From Hyphomicrobiales bacterium (lineage in GTDB: Bacteria > Pseudomonadota > Alphaproteobacteria > Rhizobiales > Rhizobiaceae), in assembly GCA_900465685.1 (NCBI GenBank), contig UEGR01000003.1, positions 610,997 to 674,996 on the forward strand: a DNA stretch of 64,000 nt, read 5' to 3'. Below the pieces are notes generated by a model, which made no database searches, was not told the origin of the DNA, and saw only the letters and a program-made list of their open reading frames with translations. Shown here one piece after another: positions 34,436 to 43,772 of the stretch (position 1 is its first letter; each line of letters starts with the position of its first letter). The position numbers and the translations under genes are program-made.

Positions 34436-36000
34436 CAGGCTGCACCCGCTTCTGCTTCACCGGAAATGCCGCCCATCAGCAGGCCTATCTTTTCAAGGGT
34501 CAGTTCAGCAACAGGCATAGGCTCGGAAAGCTGACCGTGATTCATGACAGCAATCCGGTCGCTGATTTCAAAGAGTTCATCGAGATCCTGGCTGATGACG
34601 AGAACGGCGGAACCGGAACGCGCCAGATCCACGAGGGCTTGCCGGATATGGGCTGCCGCGCCCGCATCGACACCCCATGTCGGCTGGTTGACGACCATGA
34701 CCGATGGAGACCGGTCAAGTTCGCGACCGATGATGAATTTCTGCAAATTGCCGCCGGACAATGCTGATGCAGGCGGATTTTCCGCGCTTTTGCGCACATC
34801 CATGCGCTCGATGATACGCCGGTCGGCGGAATGCAGCGCGCTTTCGGCAATCAATTTCAGTGCACCGCCACGCAAGAAGGCTTTCGCGTCGGTCTTATAG
34901 CGTGACAGGAACAGATTATCGGTCAGCGGCAGCGATGGCACAGCACCATGGCCAAGCCGTTCTTCCGGCACGAAAGCAGCACCCATCATGCGTCGGTCAC
35001 TGATGCCAAGCCTGCCCGCATCCTTGCCGCGAATGCGCACGGTCGAGGCCGCAGATTGCAGCACTTCACCGGAAATCGCCTCGAAGAACTCGCCCTGCCC
35101 GTTGCCTGCAACGCCTGCAATGCCGACAACTTCGCCTGCCGCCACCGAAAGCGAGATATTCTTCAGCGCCGTGGAAAACGGTCCACGTGGCGGTTGAGAC
35201 AGTGACTTGATATCAAACAGCGCTTCGGTCCGTGTTGCCGGAGCATCCATCGGGCTGCGGGCCACGACTTTGATGTCGTTACCAACCATCATGCGGGCAA
35301 GCGATGCCGCCGTTTCCTTGCGCGGATCGCAATGCCCGACCACCTTGCCGTGGCGCAACACCGTCGCGCGGTCGCAAAGGCGCTTTACCTCTTCCAGACG
35401 GTGGCTAATATAGAGGATGGATTTGCCTTCAGCCTTCAGCCGCTCCAGCGTTTCAAACAGGCGATCGGCTTCCTGCGGTGTCAGAACCGAGGTCGGTTCA
35501 TCCAGAATGATCAGGTCCGGTTCCTGCAACAGACAGCGTACGATTTCGATGCGCTGGCGCTCACCGACTGAAAGGTCGCCGACATGGGCCTGCGGATCAA
35601 CTGGCAAGCCATAGGTCTTGCCGACTTCACCCGCTCGCTTCGCCACATCCGACAAGGACAGCGAATGATCCAGCGACAGGGCGATGTTTTCTGCGGCAGT
35701 CAGCGAGTCGAACAGCGAAAAATGCTGAAAAACCATGCCTATGCCGAGTTTTCTTGCAGCGGCAGGTTCACCAATGACGACGCTCTGGCCTTTCCAGACG
35801 ATTTCGCCTTCAAGTGGCTGCAAAGCACCGAACAGCATCTTGACGAAAGTGGATTTTCCGGCGCCGTTTTCACCCAGCAGCGCGTGAATTTCACCCTTGG
35901 CAATGGTGAGATCAACCCCATCGCAAGCTCTGAGCTGCCCAAATACTTTCGTGAGCCGGCGGACATCCAGAAGAGGCCGGTCGGATAAATTGGCTGACAT
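34435..36000 (-). CDS. ABC transporter ATP-binding protein with two ATPase domains
   Basis: The 521-residue protein has two ABC domains, as in nucleoside and sugar importers. Domain 1 has GENGAGKST near residues 42-50, LSVGERQRIEIVRCL near 145 and LIILDEPTSVLTPQEADRLF near 167. Domain 2 is degenerate at Walker A (GVAGNGQGEFFEAI near 298), with ALSGGNLQKFIIGREL near 415. One active and one degenerate site is usual for this class. ATG 36000 (MSANLSDRPLL) has GGGGAATA before it. It opens the four-gene importer operon. Confidence 0.9.
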   Translation of the reverse strand: MSANLSDRPLLDVRRLTKVFGQLRACDGVDLTIAKGEIHALLGENGAGKSTFVKMLFGALQPLEGEIVWKGQSVVIGEPAAARKLGIGMVFQHFSLFDSLTAAENIALSLDHSLSLSDVAKRAGEVGKTYGLPVDPQAHVGDLSVGERQRIEIVRCLLQEPDLIILDEPTSVLTPQEADRLFETLERLKAEGKSILYISHRLEEVKRLCDRATVLRHGKVVGHCDPRKETAASLARMMVGNDIKVVARSPMDAPATRTEALFDIKSLSQPPRGPFSTALKNISLSVAAGEVVGIAGVAGNGQGEFFEAISGEVLQSAASTVRIRGKDAGRLGISDRRMMGAAFVPEERLGHGAVPSLPLTDNLFLSRYKTDAKAFLRGGALKLIAESALHSADRRIIERMDVRKSAENPPASALSGGNLQKFIIGRELDRSPSVMVVNQPTWGVDAGAAAHIRQALVDLARSGSAVLVISQDLDELFEISDRIAVMNHGQLSEPMPVAELTLEKIGLLMGGISGEAEAGAA

Positions 36001-36142
36001 TATTCCCCAAATGTATTTTTGATCGACCTTATCCAGCAATTTTGCACTTGAAAAGAGCAAAAGCAGGCTCTGCCTAACATATGCACACCGGCGATAGTTA
36101 GCCGTTCAGTCCCATTGCAATAACAAGGTCAATCAGAGGTCA

Positions 36143-37120
36143 TTACGGGAGTAAAATGCTGGTTCCTGTGGTCTTGCGCGCTTCCAGTTCCTCATGCGCC
36201 TTGCGGGCATCCTTCAGCGCATAAGTCTGGTTGATTTCGATCTTCACCGCACCGCTGCCTACAACGTCGAAAAGTTCGGCTGCGGTCCTTTCAAGATCAG
36301 GACGCTTGGCAACATAGTTGAACAGCGTCGGGCGGGTTGCAAAAAGCGAACCCTTCTGCGCCAGCAAACCGAGGTCGAAAGGCGGAATAACGCCCGACGA
36401 CTGACCGAAACAGGCGAACATGCCAAGCGGCTTGAGGACATCCAGCGATCCCATATAGGTGTCGCGACCAACAGAGTCGTAGACGACATCCACGCCTTCG
36501 CCATTGGTCAGTTCACGCACCTTTTCGGCAAAATTTTCCGTGCGATAATTGATGACATGGTCATAGCCATGCTTTTTCGCGAGCGCGATTTTTTCTGGCG
36601 ATCCGGCCGTGCCGATAACCGTTGCGCCAAGATGCTTGGCCCACTGCCCTGCGATCAGGCCGACACCGCCAGCCGCAGCATGGAAAAGGATCGTCTGCCC
36701 GGCTTCAACGCGAAACGTGCGGCGCAGCAAATATTGTGCGGTCATGCCCTTCAGCATCATGGAGGCGGCAGTTTTGAGATCAATGCTGTCCGGCACAATC
36801 ACCAGACGGTCGGCAGGCAGAATGCGCTCGTCCGCATAGGAGCCCGGCGTTGCCACATAAGCGACGCGATCGCCGATTTTCACATTTTCAACGCCAGCGC
36901 CAATGGCAATAACCGTGCCTGCGCCTTCATTGCCGGGCGTAAACGGCATTTGTGCCGCCTTGTAGAGACCCGTGCGGAAATAAACGTCGATGAAATTAAG
37001 CCCGACAGCCTCGTGACGAACCTTCGCTTCACCCGGCCCCGGCTCTCCGATTTCAATCTGTTCATAGTTCAGAACTTCAGGCCCGCCGGTCTGATGAACA
37101 CGAATGGCATTGATCATCAT
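36143..37120 (-). CDS. Quinone oxidoreductase, NADPH-dependent MDR family
   Basis: The 325-residue zinc-free medium-chain reductase is of the QorA type. It has GLNFIDVYFRTGLY near residues 39-52, PFTPGNEGAGTVIAIG near 59, and the cofactor loop HAAAGGVGLIAGQWAKHLGA near 148-167. It reduces quinones by one electron using NADPH. No zinc ligands of alcohol dehydrogenases are seen. Its first ATG overlaps the pcs stop region (ATGA-type), so it is cotranscribed with pcs. Confidence 0.9.
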   Translation of the reverse strand: MMINAIRVHQTGGPEVLNYEQIEIGEPGPGEAKVRHEAVGLNFIDVYFRTGLYKAAQMPFTPGNEGAGTVIAIGAGVENVKIGDRVAYVATPGSYADERILPADRLVIVPDSIDLKTAASMMLKGMTAQYLLRRTFRVEAGQTILFHAAAGGVGLIAGQWAKHLGATVIGTAGSPEKIALAKKHGYDHVINYRTENFAEKVRELTNGEGVDVVYDSVGRDTYMGSLDVLKPLGMFACFGQSSGVIPPFDLGLLAQKGSLFATRPTLFNYVAKRPDLERTAAELFDVVGSGAVKIEINQTYALKDARKAHEELEARKTTGTSILLP

Positions 37121-37923
37121 ACGTCTCCGCTCTTTTTTGCAGCTGCAGCTTTCTCGGCCTCAATAACGGCGGCGGTGCGCCCGAGACCGGGGAAGAACTG
37201 CATGATTGCGCCTATGAAATAGATATAGAGCCCGGTGACGGAAATGCCCACGCGAACCCAAAGCGGCGCATCCAGCGTGTAGTAAAGCGCGATAGCACCG
37301 AAGGCGCACCAGAGCAGAAACACCGTGAGATTGATCGCGCGCAACCGCACAACGCGCACCGGATGCAGGAAGTTGATCGGCAGGAACGACAGGATCGCCG
37401 AAGCAACCACAGTGCCGAACGCCACCCATTCTCCCGGCCTGACGATGAACAGGGTGAAGACCACCATATTCCAGACCACCGGGAAGCCCTTGAAGAAGTT
37501 CTCCTTCGTCTTCATGCCGGTATCGGCATAGTAGATCGCGCTCGATACGACGATGATCGCACCGGATATGAAGGAGAGGTTCGTTCCCATGAATCCGCTT
37601 TGATAAAGCGCAAAGGCGGGTATCAGAACGTAGGTGACGTAATCGATGATATTGTCGAGCAGTTCACCTGACCAGTTGGGCAGAACATATTTGACTTCGA
37701 GTTTGCGCGCGATGGGACCATCGATACCATCCACAAACAGCGCGAGGCCAAGCCACCACCACATCGCGGTATATCGCCCGTCGCTTGCCGCGACGATCGA
37801 CAAAAACGCCAGAAAAGACCCGGATGCCGTCAACAGATGGACCGAGAACGCCTTGGCTTGTGGCGCGGTGACTTTCTTGGCTTTAAGTTTTCCGGTCAGT
37901 TTGGTTTTCACGCTGTCCGCCAT
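37117..37923 (-). CDS. pcs: Phosphatidylcholine synthase Pcs
   Basis: The 268-residue membrane enzyme has about eight helices and the CDP-alcohol phosphotransferase motif in DGIDGPIARKLEV near residues 64-76, completed by ELLDNIIDYVTYVL near 87-100 (the modified form typical of Pcs). It condenses choline with CDP-diacylglycerol to make phosphatidylcholine in one step. This pathway is typical of rhizobia, Agrobacterium and Brucella and supports the taxonomic placement. The C-terminal tail is Ala/Lys-rich. Confidence 0.94.
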   Translation of the reverse strand: MADSVKTKLTGKLKAKKVTAPQAKAFSVHLLTASGSFLAFLSIVAASDGRYTAMWWWLGLALFVDGIDGPIARKLEVKYVLPNWSGELLDNIIDYVTYVLIPAFALYQSGFMGTNLSFISGAIIVVSSAIYYADTGMKTKENFFKGFPVVWNMVVFTLFIVRPGEWVAFGTVVASAILSFLPINFLHPVRVVRLRAINLTVFLLWCAFGAIALYYTLDAPLWVRVGISVTGLYIYFIGAIMQFFPGLGRTAAVIEAEKAAAAKKSGDV

Positions 37924-38269
37924 TCCGTTTTGTCGCCGCGCAATTTCCGCAGAAGATACAGCGATTTTATTTCAATCTTACTCTGGGCTCACCTTGGGCT
38001 CATCGGGGCATGTACACCAAACAAACTGACGCCCCAACCGTTCTGTTGGATCGTAAGGCGATCTATCCCAGAAAAGCCGTGTTCTTGCTGGAAGCTTTCC
38101 CCGAATAAGCTCCAAAGAGCAAGTAAGGCGTGAGGCAAATCAGCCTTAATTCCACGGAAGAATGGCCTTTGCCTGCATTTCGGTCTAAGTGCTGCTTAAG
38201 AACGGCCCGGAAGAATCATCTTCATATCTGCACTTCTGGCCGATACGTCCCGACGAAGGATGAAGCGAA
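37924..38269. other. Intergenic region between pcs and the UbiH-like gene
   Basis: This 346-base divergent region contains no gene I can support. It should hold the promoters of pcs (minus) and the UbiH-like gene (plus). GAAGGATGAAG before 38270 is the likely ribosome binding site of the latter. No operator was recognised. Confidence 0.4.
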
Positions 38270-39514
38270 ATGAACGATCTGGTTGCGAACAAGCCGATGA
38301 CTGACATCGTGATCAGCGGCGGCGGCCCCGCCGGCATGATGGCAGCGCTGGCGCTTGGCGCAAAAGGCTATCGCACCGTTCTTCTCGGTCCCGAAACAGA
38401 TAAAGGCGACCGCCGTACCACGGCGCTGATGATGCCCGCCATCCGGTTTCTTGAACAGATCGGCGTCTGGTCGTCCATTGAGCCTGAAGCGGCACCCCTT
38501 GCCTCCATGCGCATTGTCGACGCGACCCAGCGCCTTGTCCGCAGCCCCACAGTCACATTCCGTGCCGGTGAAATCGGTGAAGATGCATTCGGCTATAATA
38601 TTCCAAACGCTGTGCTGAATGCGAAACTCGCCGAAGCCGTCGCCGAAAGCGCCAATATCGAGCGCAATACGGTATCTGCTATCGAATATCGCCCCAATGG
38701 TGATCATGTAACGGTTACACTGACGGGCGGTGATACGCTCCATGCCCGGCTACTGGTCGCTGCTGATGGGCGCAATTCCGGTGCACGCGAAGCCGCAGGC
38801 ATTCGCGCACGACGCTGGAACTACCCGCAGACCGCCGTTGTCTTGTCCTTTGCCCATACTATCGGCCACGAAAACATCTCTACAGAGTTTCACACCGAGC
38901 ATGGCCCATTCACGCAGGTGCCTCTGAAAGGCAAGCGTTCGAGCCTTGTCTGGGTGGTGAACCCGGAACGCGCCGAAGCCCTGCTCGCGCTGGATGATCA
39001 GGCTCTTGCCGCGCAGGTCGAGGAAATGATGCAGTCGATGCTTGGACAGATCGAGATTGACGTCCGTCCGCAAGCCTGGCCGCTGTCCGGTCTGGTCCCG
39101 AGCGCATTTGCGGCGAAACGGACCATCCTGATCGGCGAAGCGGCGCATGTTTTCCCGCCCATTGGCGCGCAAGGCCTCAATCTTGGCACGCGCGATGTGG
39201 AAACACTGGTCAAAGCCATCGAGAGCGATCCTGTCGATCCGGGTTCGGACCGCGTGATCCGTGCTTATGATCGGGCGCGCCGGCCAGACATTCTTGCTCG
39301 TACCGGCTCCGTTGATGCACTCAACCGCTCGCTTCTTTCGCCCATGCTGCCTGCACAGATTGCGCGCGGTGTCGGGCTGGAAATGCTGCGTTCCTTCGCG
39401 CCATTGCGTTCATTCTTCATGCGTGAAGGCCTGCGTCCGGGCAGTGGTTTCACCCATTTTCTCCCAAAACTCCCCAAGCTGGCAGACCGTCAACGCGACA
39501 CGGCCCGCAAATAA
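38270..39514 (+). CDS. FAD-dependent monooxygenase, UbiH/UbiF/COQ6 family
   Basis: The 414-residue flavoprotein has an N-terminal dinucleotide motif IVISGGGPAGMMAALAL near residues 13-29, the LVAADGRNSGAREAAGI block near 160-176, and the second FAD motif TILIGEAAHVFPPIGAQGLN near 284-303, which is the UbiH-family signature. Such enzymes hydroxylate the ubiquinone ring. Which position is modified cannot be read. The gene is followed by a hairpin (GCCCGC/GCGGGC, 39545-39565) and hspQ. Confidence 0.87.
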   Translation: MNDLVANKPMTDIVISGGGPAGMMAALALGAKGYRTVLLGPETDKGDRRTTALMMPAIRFLEQIGVWSSIEPEAAPLASMRIVDATQRLVRSPTVTFRAGEIGEDAFGYNIPNAVLNAKLAEAVAESANIERNTVSAIEYRPNGDHVTVTLTGGDTLHARLLVAADGRNSGAREAAGIRARRWNYPQTAVVLSFAHTIGHENISTEFHTEHGPFTQVPLKGKRSSLVWVVNPERAEALLALDDQALAAQVEEMMQSMLGQIEIDVRPQAWPLSGLVPSAFAAKRTILIGEAAHVFPPIGAQGLNLGTRDVETLVKAIESDPVDPGSDRVIRAYDRARRPDILARTGSVDALNRSLLSPMLPAQIARGVGLEMLRSFAPLRSFFMREGLRPGSGFTHFLPKLPKLADRQRDTARK

Positions 39515-39591
39515 CAGCTTCCTTTCAAAAACTTCATATTGCACGCCCGCTTTAATTTGGCGGGCAGTGAACTACATAACGTCTCATGGGT

Positions 39592-39924
39592 ATGACACAG
39601 ATAAAACACGCGAAGTTCCAAATCGGTCAGGTTGTAAAACACCGGCTGTTCCCGTTCAGGGGTGTTATCTTCGACGTGGATCCTGAATTTGCGAATACGG
39701 AAGAATGGTATGAGTCCATACCGGAGGACGCGCGTCCCCAGCGCGATCAGCCCTTCTATCATCTCTTCGCGGAAAATGCGGAATCCGAATATGTAGCCTA
39801 TGTGTCCGAGCAGAATTTGCTGCCCGATGTCAGCGGCGAACCTCTACGTCATCCGCAGATCGATGAGATTTTCGACCGGCTCGACAATGGCACCTATCGC
39901 GTGAAATCACAGCACTCCAACTGA
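39592..39924 (+). CDS. hspQ: Heat shock protein HspQ (hemimethylated-DNA-binding YccV family)
   Basis: The 110-residue protein is a YccV/HspQ domain: AKFQIGQVVKHRLFPFRGVI near residues 7-26, then DVDPEFANTEEWYESIP, and QPFYHLFAENAESEYVAYV near 64-82. HspQ stimulates Lon protease and stabilises some mutant proteins in E. coli. ATG 39592 is preferred; ATG 39586 in the same frame would add two residues. No ribosome binding site is obvious at either. A shared terminator follows. Confidence 0.88.
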   Translation: MTQIKHAKFQIGQVVKHRLFPFRGVIFDVDPEFANTEEWYESIPEDARPQRDQPFYHLFAENAESEYVAYVSEQNLLPDVSGEPLRHPQIDEIFDRLDNGTYRVKSQHSN

Positions 39925-39960
39925 ATTCACGTCGTTTCCTAAAGCGACAGTTCAAAGAAA

Positions 39961-39985
39961 AAGGGCGCTAAAAGCGCCCTTTTGT
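39961..39985. terminator. Bidirectional terminator between hspQ and ialB
   Basis: Perfect nine-base-pair stem AAGGGCGCT/AGCGCCCTT (39961-39969 with 39973-39981) with loop AAA is followed by TTG on the plus strand and an A-run upstream that gives a U-run on the minus strand. Confidence 0.88.
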
Positions 39986-40005
39986 CATTATCGAGGTTCT
40001 GCCGA

Positions 40006-40623
40006 TTAGTTGGCAGCGCCCTTGGCCTTGTCCTGCTCAGCCTTCATCTTGGCTTCGAAATCTTTTTGCTTCTTCTGGACGGCGTCCTGAAGTTCCTTCT
40101 GGCGGTCTTCCAGTTCCGACTGCTTCAGAGCGGGGCCCGTAAGAGCCTGCGAGAAGCCAGTGAGAGCGACCGGGATCGGGTTCGGCTTGTTCTGATAGTT
40201 GACAGAGGTCAGCGTCAGCTTGCTGCCCTTCTGAAGAGCCTTGATCAGATCGTCGTTCAGCGGTGCTTCAGCAATGCAGCGATCCGGGAAGCAGATGCCG
40301 TATTCAAGCTTTACCGCTTTGTTGTTGTCGATCTGCATGCCAACGCCAGCCGGAATCAGGCGGCCAATCGGCACGGTGACCTGGAAGATCTTGCGATTGA
40401 TCTTGCCCTTGATCTCGATGAGGTTAACAGCCGTCAGCAACTGGCCGGAATCGGCAGTGACAATGTTCTGCGTGTTGCAGATGTCGTTGTCTTCCTGCTT
40501 CGAGCAGACCTTGAACCAACCCTGCGGCGGCTGCTGGGCCGATGCAGGCATCGTTGCGGAGGCAAGCAAGGCGAACGCGCCAGCGATGGCCGATGTGGCA
40601 GCGATTGTCTTCGTGCTGGACAT
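40006..40623 (-). CDS. Invasion-associated locus B (IalB) family protein
   Basis: The 205-residue protein has a signal peptide (about 1-29, ending SASAQ). The IalB domain has GWFKVCSKQEDNDICNTQN near residues 34-52 and a second cysteine pair in YGICFPDRCIAEAP near 107-120. The C-terminal tail (165-205) is a charged helix rich in Lys, Gln and Asp. IalB of Bartonella promotes erythrocyte entry, but homologues are widespread in Rhizobiales, so virulence is not implied. ATG 40623 is chosen; AAAGGAAC lies before it. Confidence 0.88.
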   Translation of the reverse strand: MSSTKTIAATSAIAGAFALLASATMPASAQQPPQGWFKVCSKQEDNDICNTQNIVTADSGQLLTAVNLIEIKGKINRKIFQVTVPIGRLIPAGVGMQIDNNKAVKLEYGICFPDRCIAEAPLNDDLIKALQKGSKLTLTSVNYQNKPNPIPVALTGFSQALTGPALKQSELEDRQKELQDAVQKKQKDFEAKMKAEQDKAKGAAN

Positions 40624-40964
40624 GATCAACAGGTTCCTTTCAACGCTCTGATCTTTAGTTCCCGTATTCTGGCTTAGTCAGCGATAGACCGTCACTGGTT
40701 TGAAAATGCGGCAACAGCGTGACCTTAAGGACTCTCCATCCTATTCCGGGGCGGTGTTACAACGACTACGAACACGAATCCAGACCAGTTTCCATTCGGA
40801 AGGCTCCGAATCTCGCAAAATCACCATTTTCATTTGTACTGTCACGTTGGGAACACGCCCAAAATGCCCATATATTGCAGGATCATGGTAATTTCGCCCA
40901 ACGAATCAATGCTATTTCGTATTTCCTTAAAAACAAGCGCATCACGCTTACTTACAATGGACGA

Positions 40965-42857
40965 ATGAAGTTGAACGGATTGATCGCTCTTTTGCGCAGA
41001 AAATTCCTGCCGACAATTTCTCAGGGGCTCAAATTTGGGCTCCTGACTGCGGTTGCCGTCTCGATGACGGGAATCGCTGTGAGCAAGGCGCAGGCCGAAA
41101 CAGCAACGACGCCCGATTATGCCCTTTCCATGCATGGGGACGTGGCGCTTCCCGCCGACTTCAAGAATTTTCCCTATACCAATCCCGATGCACCCAAGGG
41201 CGGTAAGCTCACCATGGGCGTTGTCGGCACTTTCGACAGCCTCAATCCCTTTGTGCTGAAAAGCATGCGAACGACTGCGCGTGGACTATTCACCGATGGG
41301 GACTTCGGCAATCTCGTCTTTGAGACATTGATGCAGCGTTCGCGTGACGAGCCTTTCACGCTCTACCCGCTGCTCGCCGAAAAAGTCGCTATTGATCCGG
41401 CGCGGACATGGGTGGAATTTACCCTTGATCCCAAGGCGAAATGGTCGGACGGACTGCCGGTGACGGTGGATGATATTATCTTCACCTACCAGATTCTCAC
41501 CGAGAAGGGCCGTCCTCCTTTCAACAATCGGATGAGTCGAATTGATAAAATCGAGAAGACCGGCGAACGCTCGGTACGATTTAACTTCAACGATAAATCC
41601 GACCGCGAGTTTCCGATGCTGATCGCATCGCTCATGCCGGTTCTTCCGAAACACGCAATCGACCCTGCAACCTTCGGCAATTCAACGCTGAAGCCGCCAA
41701 TCGGCAGCGGCCCCTATCTGGTGTCCGGCGTGCAACCCGGCCAGCGTATCATCTACAAGCGCAATCCGGACTATTGGGGCAAGGATATTCCATCCAAGCG
41801 CGGCACGGACAATTTCGACACGCTGACCATCGAATATTATCGCAACGAAACCTCCCTGTTCGAATCCTTCAAGAAGGGGTTGCTCGACGTTTTCATTGAG
41901 GGCAATCCGACGCGCTGGGAAAAATCCTATGATTTTCCGGCTGTACAGCAAGGCAAAGTCATCAAGGAAAGTTTTGAAAAGGGCACACCCGCAAACATGC
42001 TGGGTTTCGTGTTCAATACGCGTCGCCCGATCTTCGCTGACCGCCGTGTGCGTCAGGCGCTGGGATTGCTGTTCGATTTTGAATGGGCGAACCGCAATCT
42101 TTTCGCGGGCCAGTACAAGCGCACCCAGAGCTTCTGGGAAGGTTCCGACCTTTCTTCAGTCGGTAAGCCTGCCGATGCACGTGAAAAGGAACTGCTCACT
42201 CCTTATCCCAATGCGGTGCGTGAAGATGTGATGAATGGCACATGGCATCCGCCCGTTACCGATGGAACCGGCCACGACCGTGCGCCTGCCAAACAGGCTT
42301 ATGATCTTCTGATGGAAGCCGGTTTTCAGTTCCACAACGGGCTGGCCGTCGATTCCACGGGAAAGCCGCTGCAATTCGAAATCATGACGCGCTCGGCGGA
42401 TGAGGAGAAGATTGGGCTTGCCTATAAGCGTAATCTCGCTCGCCTCGGCATCACGGTGGAAATCCGTACAGCTGACGATGCACAATATCAGCAGCGGCTC
42501 CAGACCTTCGATTACGACATGATCCTGGGCGCTCTTTCCAGTTCGCTGTCGCCCGGCAACGAGCAGTGGATGCGCTGGGGTTCGGCCTCGCGCGATGCTC
42601 AAGGCAGCTTCAATTATCCGGGCGTTGCTGATCCCGCAGTCGATGCGATGATTGATGCGATGCTCGCTGCACGTAGCCGTGCCGATTTTGTCAGCGCCGT
42701 GCATGCACTCGACCGGATACTGCTATCGGGCGATTATTACATTCCCCTCTACCATCTGCCTTACCAGTGGGTGGCGCGGTGGGACCGGATCGGCCATCCG
42801 GAAAAAACCTCGCTTTACGGTTATCAATTGCCGACCTGGTGGCGCGCCCAGCCTTAG
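40965..42857 (+). CDS. Extracellular solute-binding protein family 5 (YejA-like)
   Basis: The 630-residue binding protein has an unusually long basic lead before its signal helix (about 20-42, ending AQAET). It then shows the family 5 layout: GGKLTMGVVGTFDSLNPFVL near 72, a KWSDGLPVTVDDIIFTY segment near 160, and a C-terminal LPYQWVARWDRIG. It resembles YejA, which binds oligopeptides and microcin C. No permease genes flank it in this window. The reading frame stays open for 82 codons upstream, but ATG 40965 gives the proper signal peptide. Its TAG stop runs into a palindromic repeat. Confidence 0.87.
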   Translation: MKLNGLIALLRRKFLPTISQGLKFGLLTAVAVSMTGIAVSKAQAETATTPDYALSMHGDVALPADFKNFPYTNPDAPKGGKLTMGVVGTFDSLNPFVLKSMRTTARGLFTDGDFGNLVFETLMQRSRDEPFTLYPLLAEKVAIDPARTWVEFTLDPKAKWSDGLPVTVDDIIFTYQILTEKGRPPFNNRMSRIDKIEKTGERSVRFNFNDKSDREFPMLIASLMPVLPKHAIDPATFGNSTLKPPIGSGPYLVSGVQPGQRIIYKRNPDYWGKDIPSKRGTDNFDTLTIEYYRNETSLFESFKKGLLDVFIEGNPTRWEKSYDFPAVQQGKVIKESFEKGTPANMLGFVFNTRRPIFADRRVRQALGLLFDFEWANRNLFAGQYKRTQSFWEGSDLSSVGKPADAREKELLTPYPNAVREDVMNGTWHPPVTDGTGHDRAPAKQAYDLLMEAGFQFHNGLAVDSTGKPLQFEIMTRSADEEKIGLAYKRNLARLGITVEIRTADDAQYQQRLQTFDYDMILGALSSSLSPGNEQWMRWGSASRDAQGSFNYPGVADPAVDAMIDAMLAARSRADFVSAVHALDRILLSGDYYIPLYHLPYQWVARWDRIGHPEKTSLYGYQLPTWWRAQP

Positions 42858-42949
42858 AGCGCAGATCTAATCGAATCAGATCTGCGCTCTAAGGTTTTGT
42901 TTTAACGCGCATCTTTTCCGAAAACCGTTTCACACTTTTCGGGATGCGC
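42856..42949 (+). repeat. Palindromic intergenic repeat, copy 3
   Basis: Perfect 13-base arms AGAGCGCAGATCT/AGATCTGCGCTCT (42856-42868 with 42878-42890) are followed by the core 42907-42949 with GCGCATC/GATGCGC and CCGAAAA/TTTTCGG arms. As in copy 2, it begins inside the TAG stop of the upstream gene (TAGAGCG). Confidence 0.87.
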
Positions 42950-43016
42950 TCCAAGTTCTCTTTGATAAGACCGTAATTCGCCCTAAATCCACGTCCTATA
43001 TAATGCGATATTGATG

Positions 43017-43035
43017 CGGGAGGCTCAGCCTCCCG
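43017..43035 (+). other. GC-rich hairpin in the FrnE-like gene leader
   Basis: CGGGAGGCT-C-AGCCTCCCG is a perfect nine-base palindrome around one base, 20 bases before the start codon. Allowing a minimal loop, a stem of about eight pairs could form in the mRNA close to the ribosome binding site. Confidence 0.5.
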
Positions 43036-43055
43036 TAACCACACGGAGCATCCCC

Positions 43056-43742
43056 ATGAGCGAAAACACGAGTGAAAAGAAAATCACCATCGACGTTGTG
43101 TCCGATGTCGTCTGCCCATGGTGCTTTCTTGGGCGCAAGCGGCTTGAAAACGCTCTCGCCATGCTGCCCGAAGTAGAAGCGGAAATTCGCTGGCGTCCGT
43201 TTCAGCTCGACCCGACGCTCCCACCGCAAGGCAAGGATCGTGGTGTCTATATGCGCGAGAAATTCGGCAACGGTTCGAAGATCGATGACATTCACAAGCA
43301 GCTAACCGGATTGGGCGACGAAAACGGCATTGTCTTCGACTTCGAGGCGATCACCCGCGCACCCAACACGCTCGACGCGCACCGCGTCATCCACTGGGCT
43401 GCACAGGCCGCTCCCGATACGCAGAACAAGCTCGTCGGCACATTGTTCTCGCTCTATTTCGAGCAGGGACAGGATATTGGCGACCATGAGGTGCTGGTCG
43501 ATGCTGCCGCAAGCGTTGGTATGGATGCAGCCGTTGTCGCCCGCCTTTTGGAAAGCGATGCCGACAAGGCAACAATCCGCGAGGAAATCGACACCGCCAA
43601 CCGTATCGGTGTGCGCGGCGTGCCCTGCTTCATCATCGATCAGAAATATGCCGTTATGGGCGCACAAAACGCCGATGTTCTGGCCGATGCCATCCGCCAG
43701 ACGGCGGAAGGCTTCGAACCGGGAATTTCTGAAGATCGCTAA
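43056..43742 (+). CDS. DsbA family oxidoreductase, FrnE-like
   Basis: The 228-residue cytoplasmic thioredoxin-fold protein has the active site CPWC in VVSDVVCPWCFLG near residues 15-27 and the cis-Pro block GVRGVPCFIIDQKYAVMGAQ near 187-206. It has no signal peptide. Members of this FrnE/2-hydroxychromene isomerase-like group act in thiol-disulfide exchange, and in Deinococcus FrnE is linked to oxidative stress. CGGAG precedes ATG 43056; the longer frame would begin within a hairpin. It converges with mfd. Confidence 0.88.
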   Translation: MSENTSEKKITIDVVSDVVCPWCFLGRKRLENALAMLPEVEAEIRWRPFQLDPTLPPQGKDRGVYMREKFGNGSKIDDIHKQLTGLGDENGIVFDFEAITRAPNTLDAHRVIHWAAQAAPDTQNKLVGTLFSLYFEQGQDIGDHEVLVDAAASVGMDAAVVARLLESDADKATIREEIDTANRIGVRGVPCFIIDQKYAVMGAQNADVLADAIRQTAEGFEPGISEDR

Positions 43743-43752
43743 AAGACGCGAA

Positions 43753-43772
43753 GCGGCGGGTTAACCCGCCGC
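43753..43772. terminator. Hairpin between FrnE-like gene and mfd
   Basis: A perfect eight-base-pair stem GCGGCGGG/CCCGCCGC with loop TTAA has the mfd stop codon inside it. ATTTT follows on the plus side, so it may end the FrnE-like transcript. Confidence 0.5.

Noticed and set aside
40719..40964. Upstream extension of the YejA-like gene by 82 codons
   Set aside because: It would put the signal peptide in the middle of the protein; the start at 40965 is sensible.
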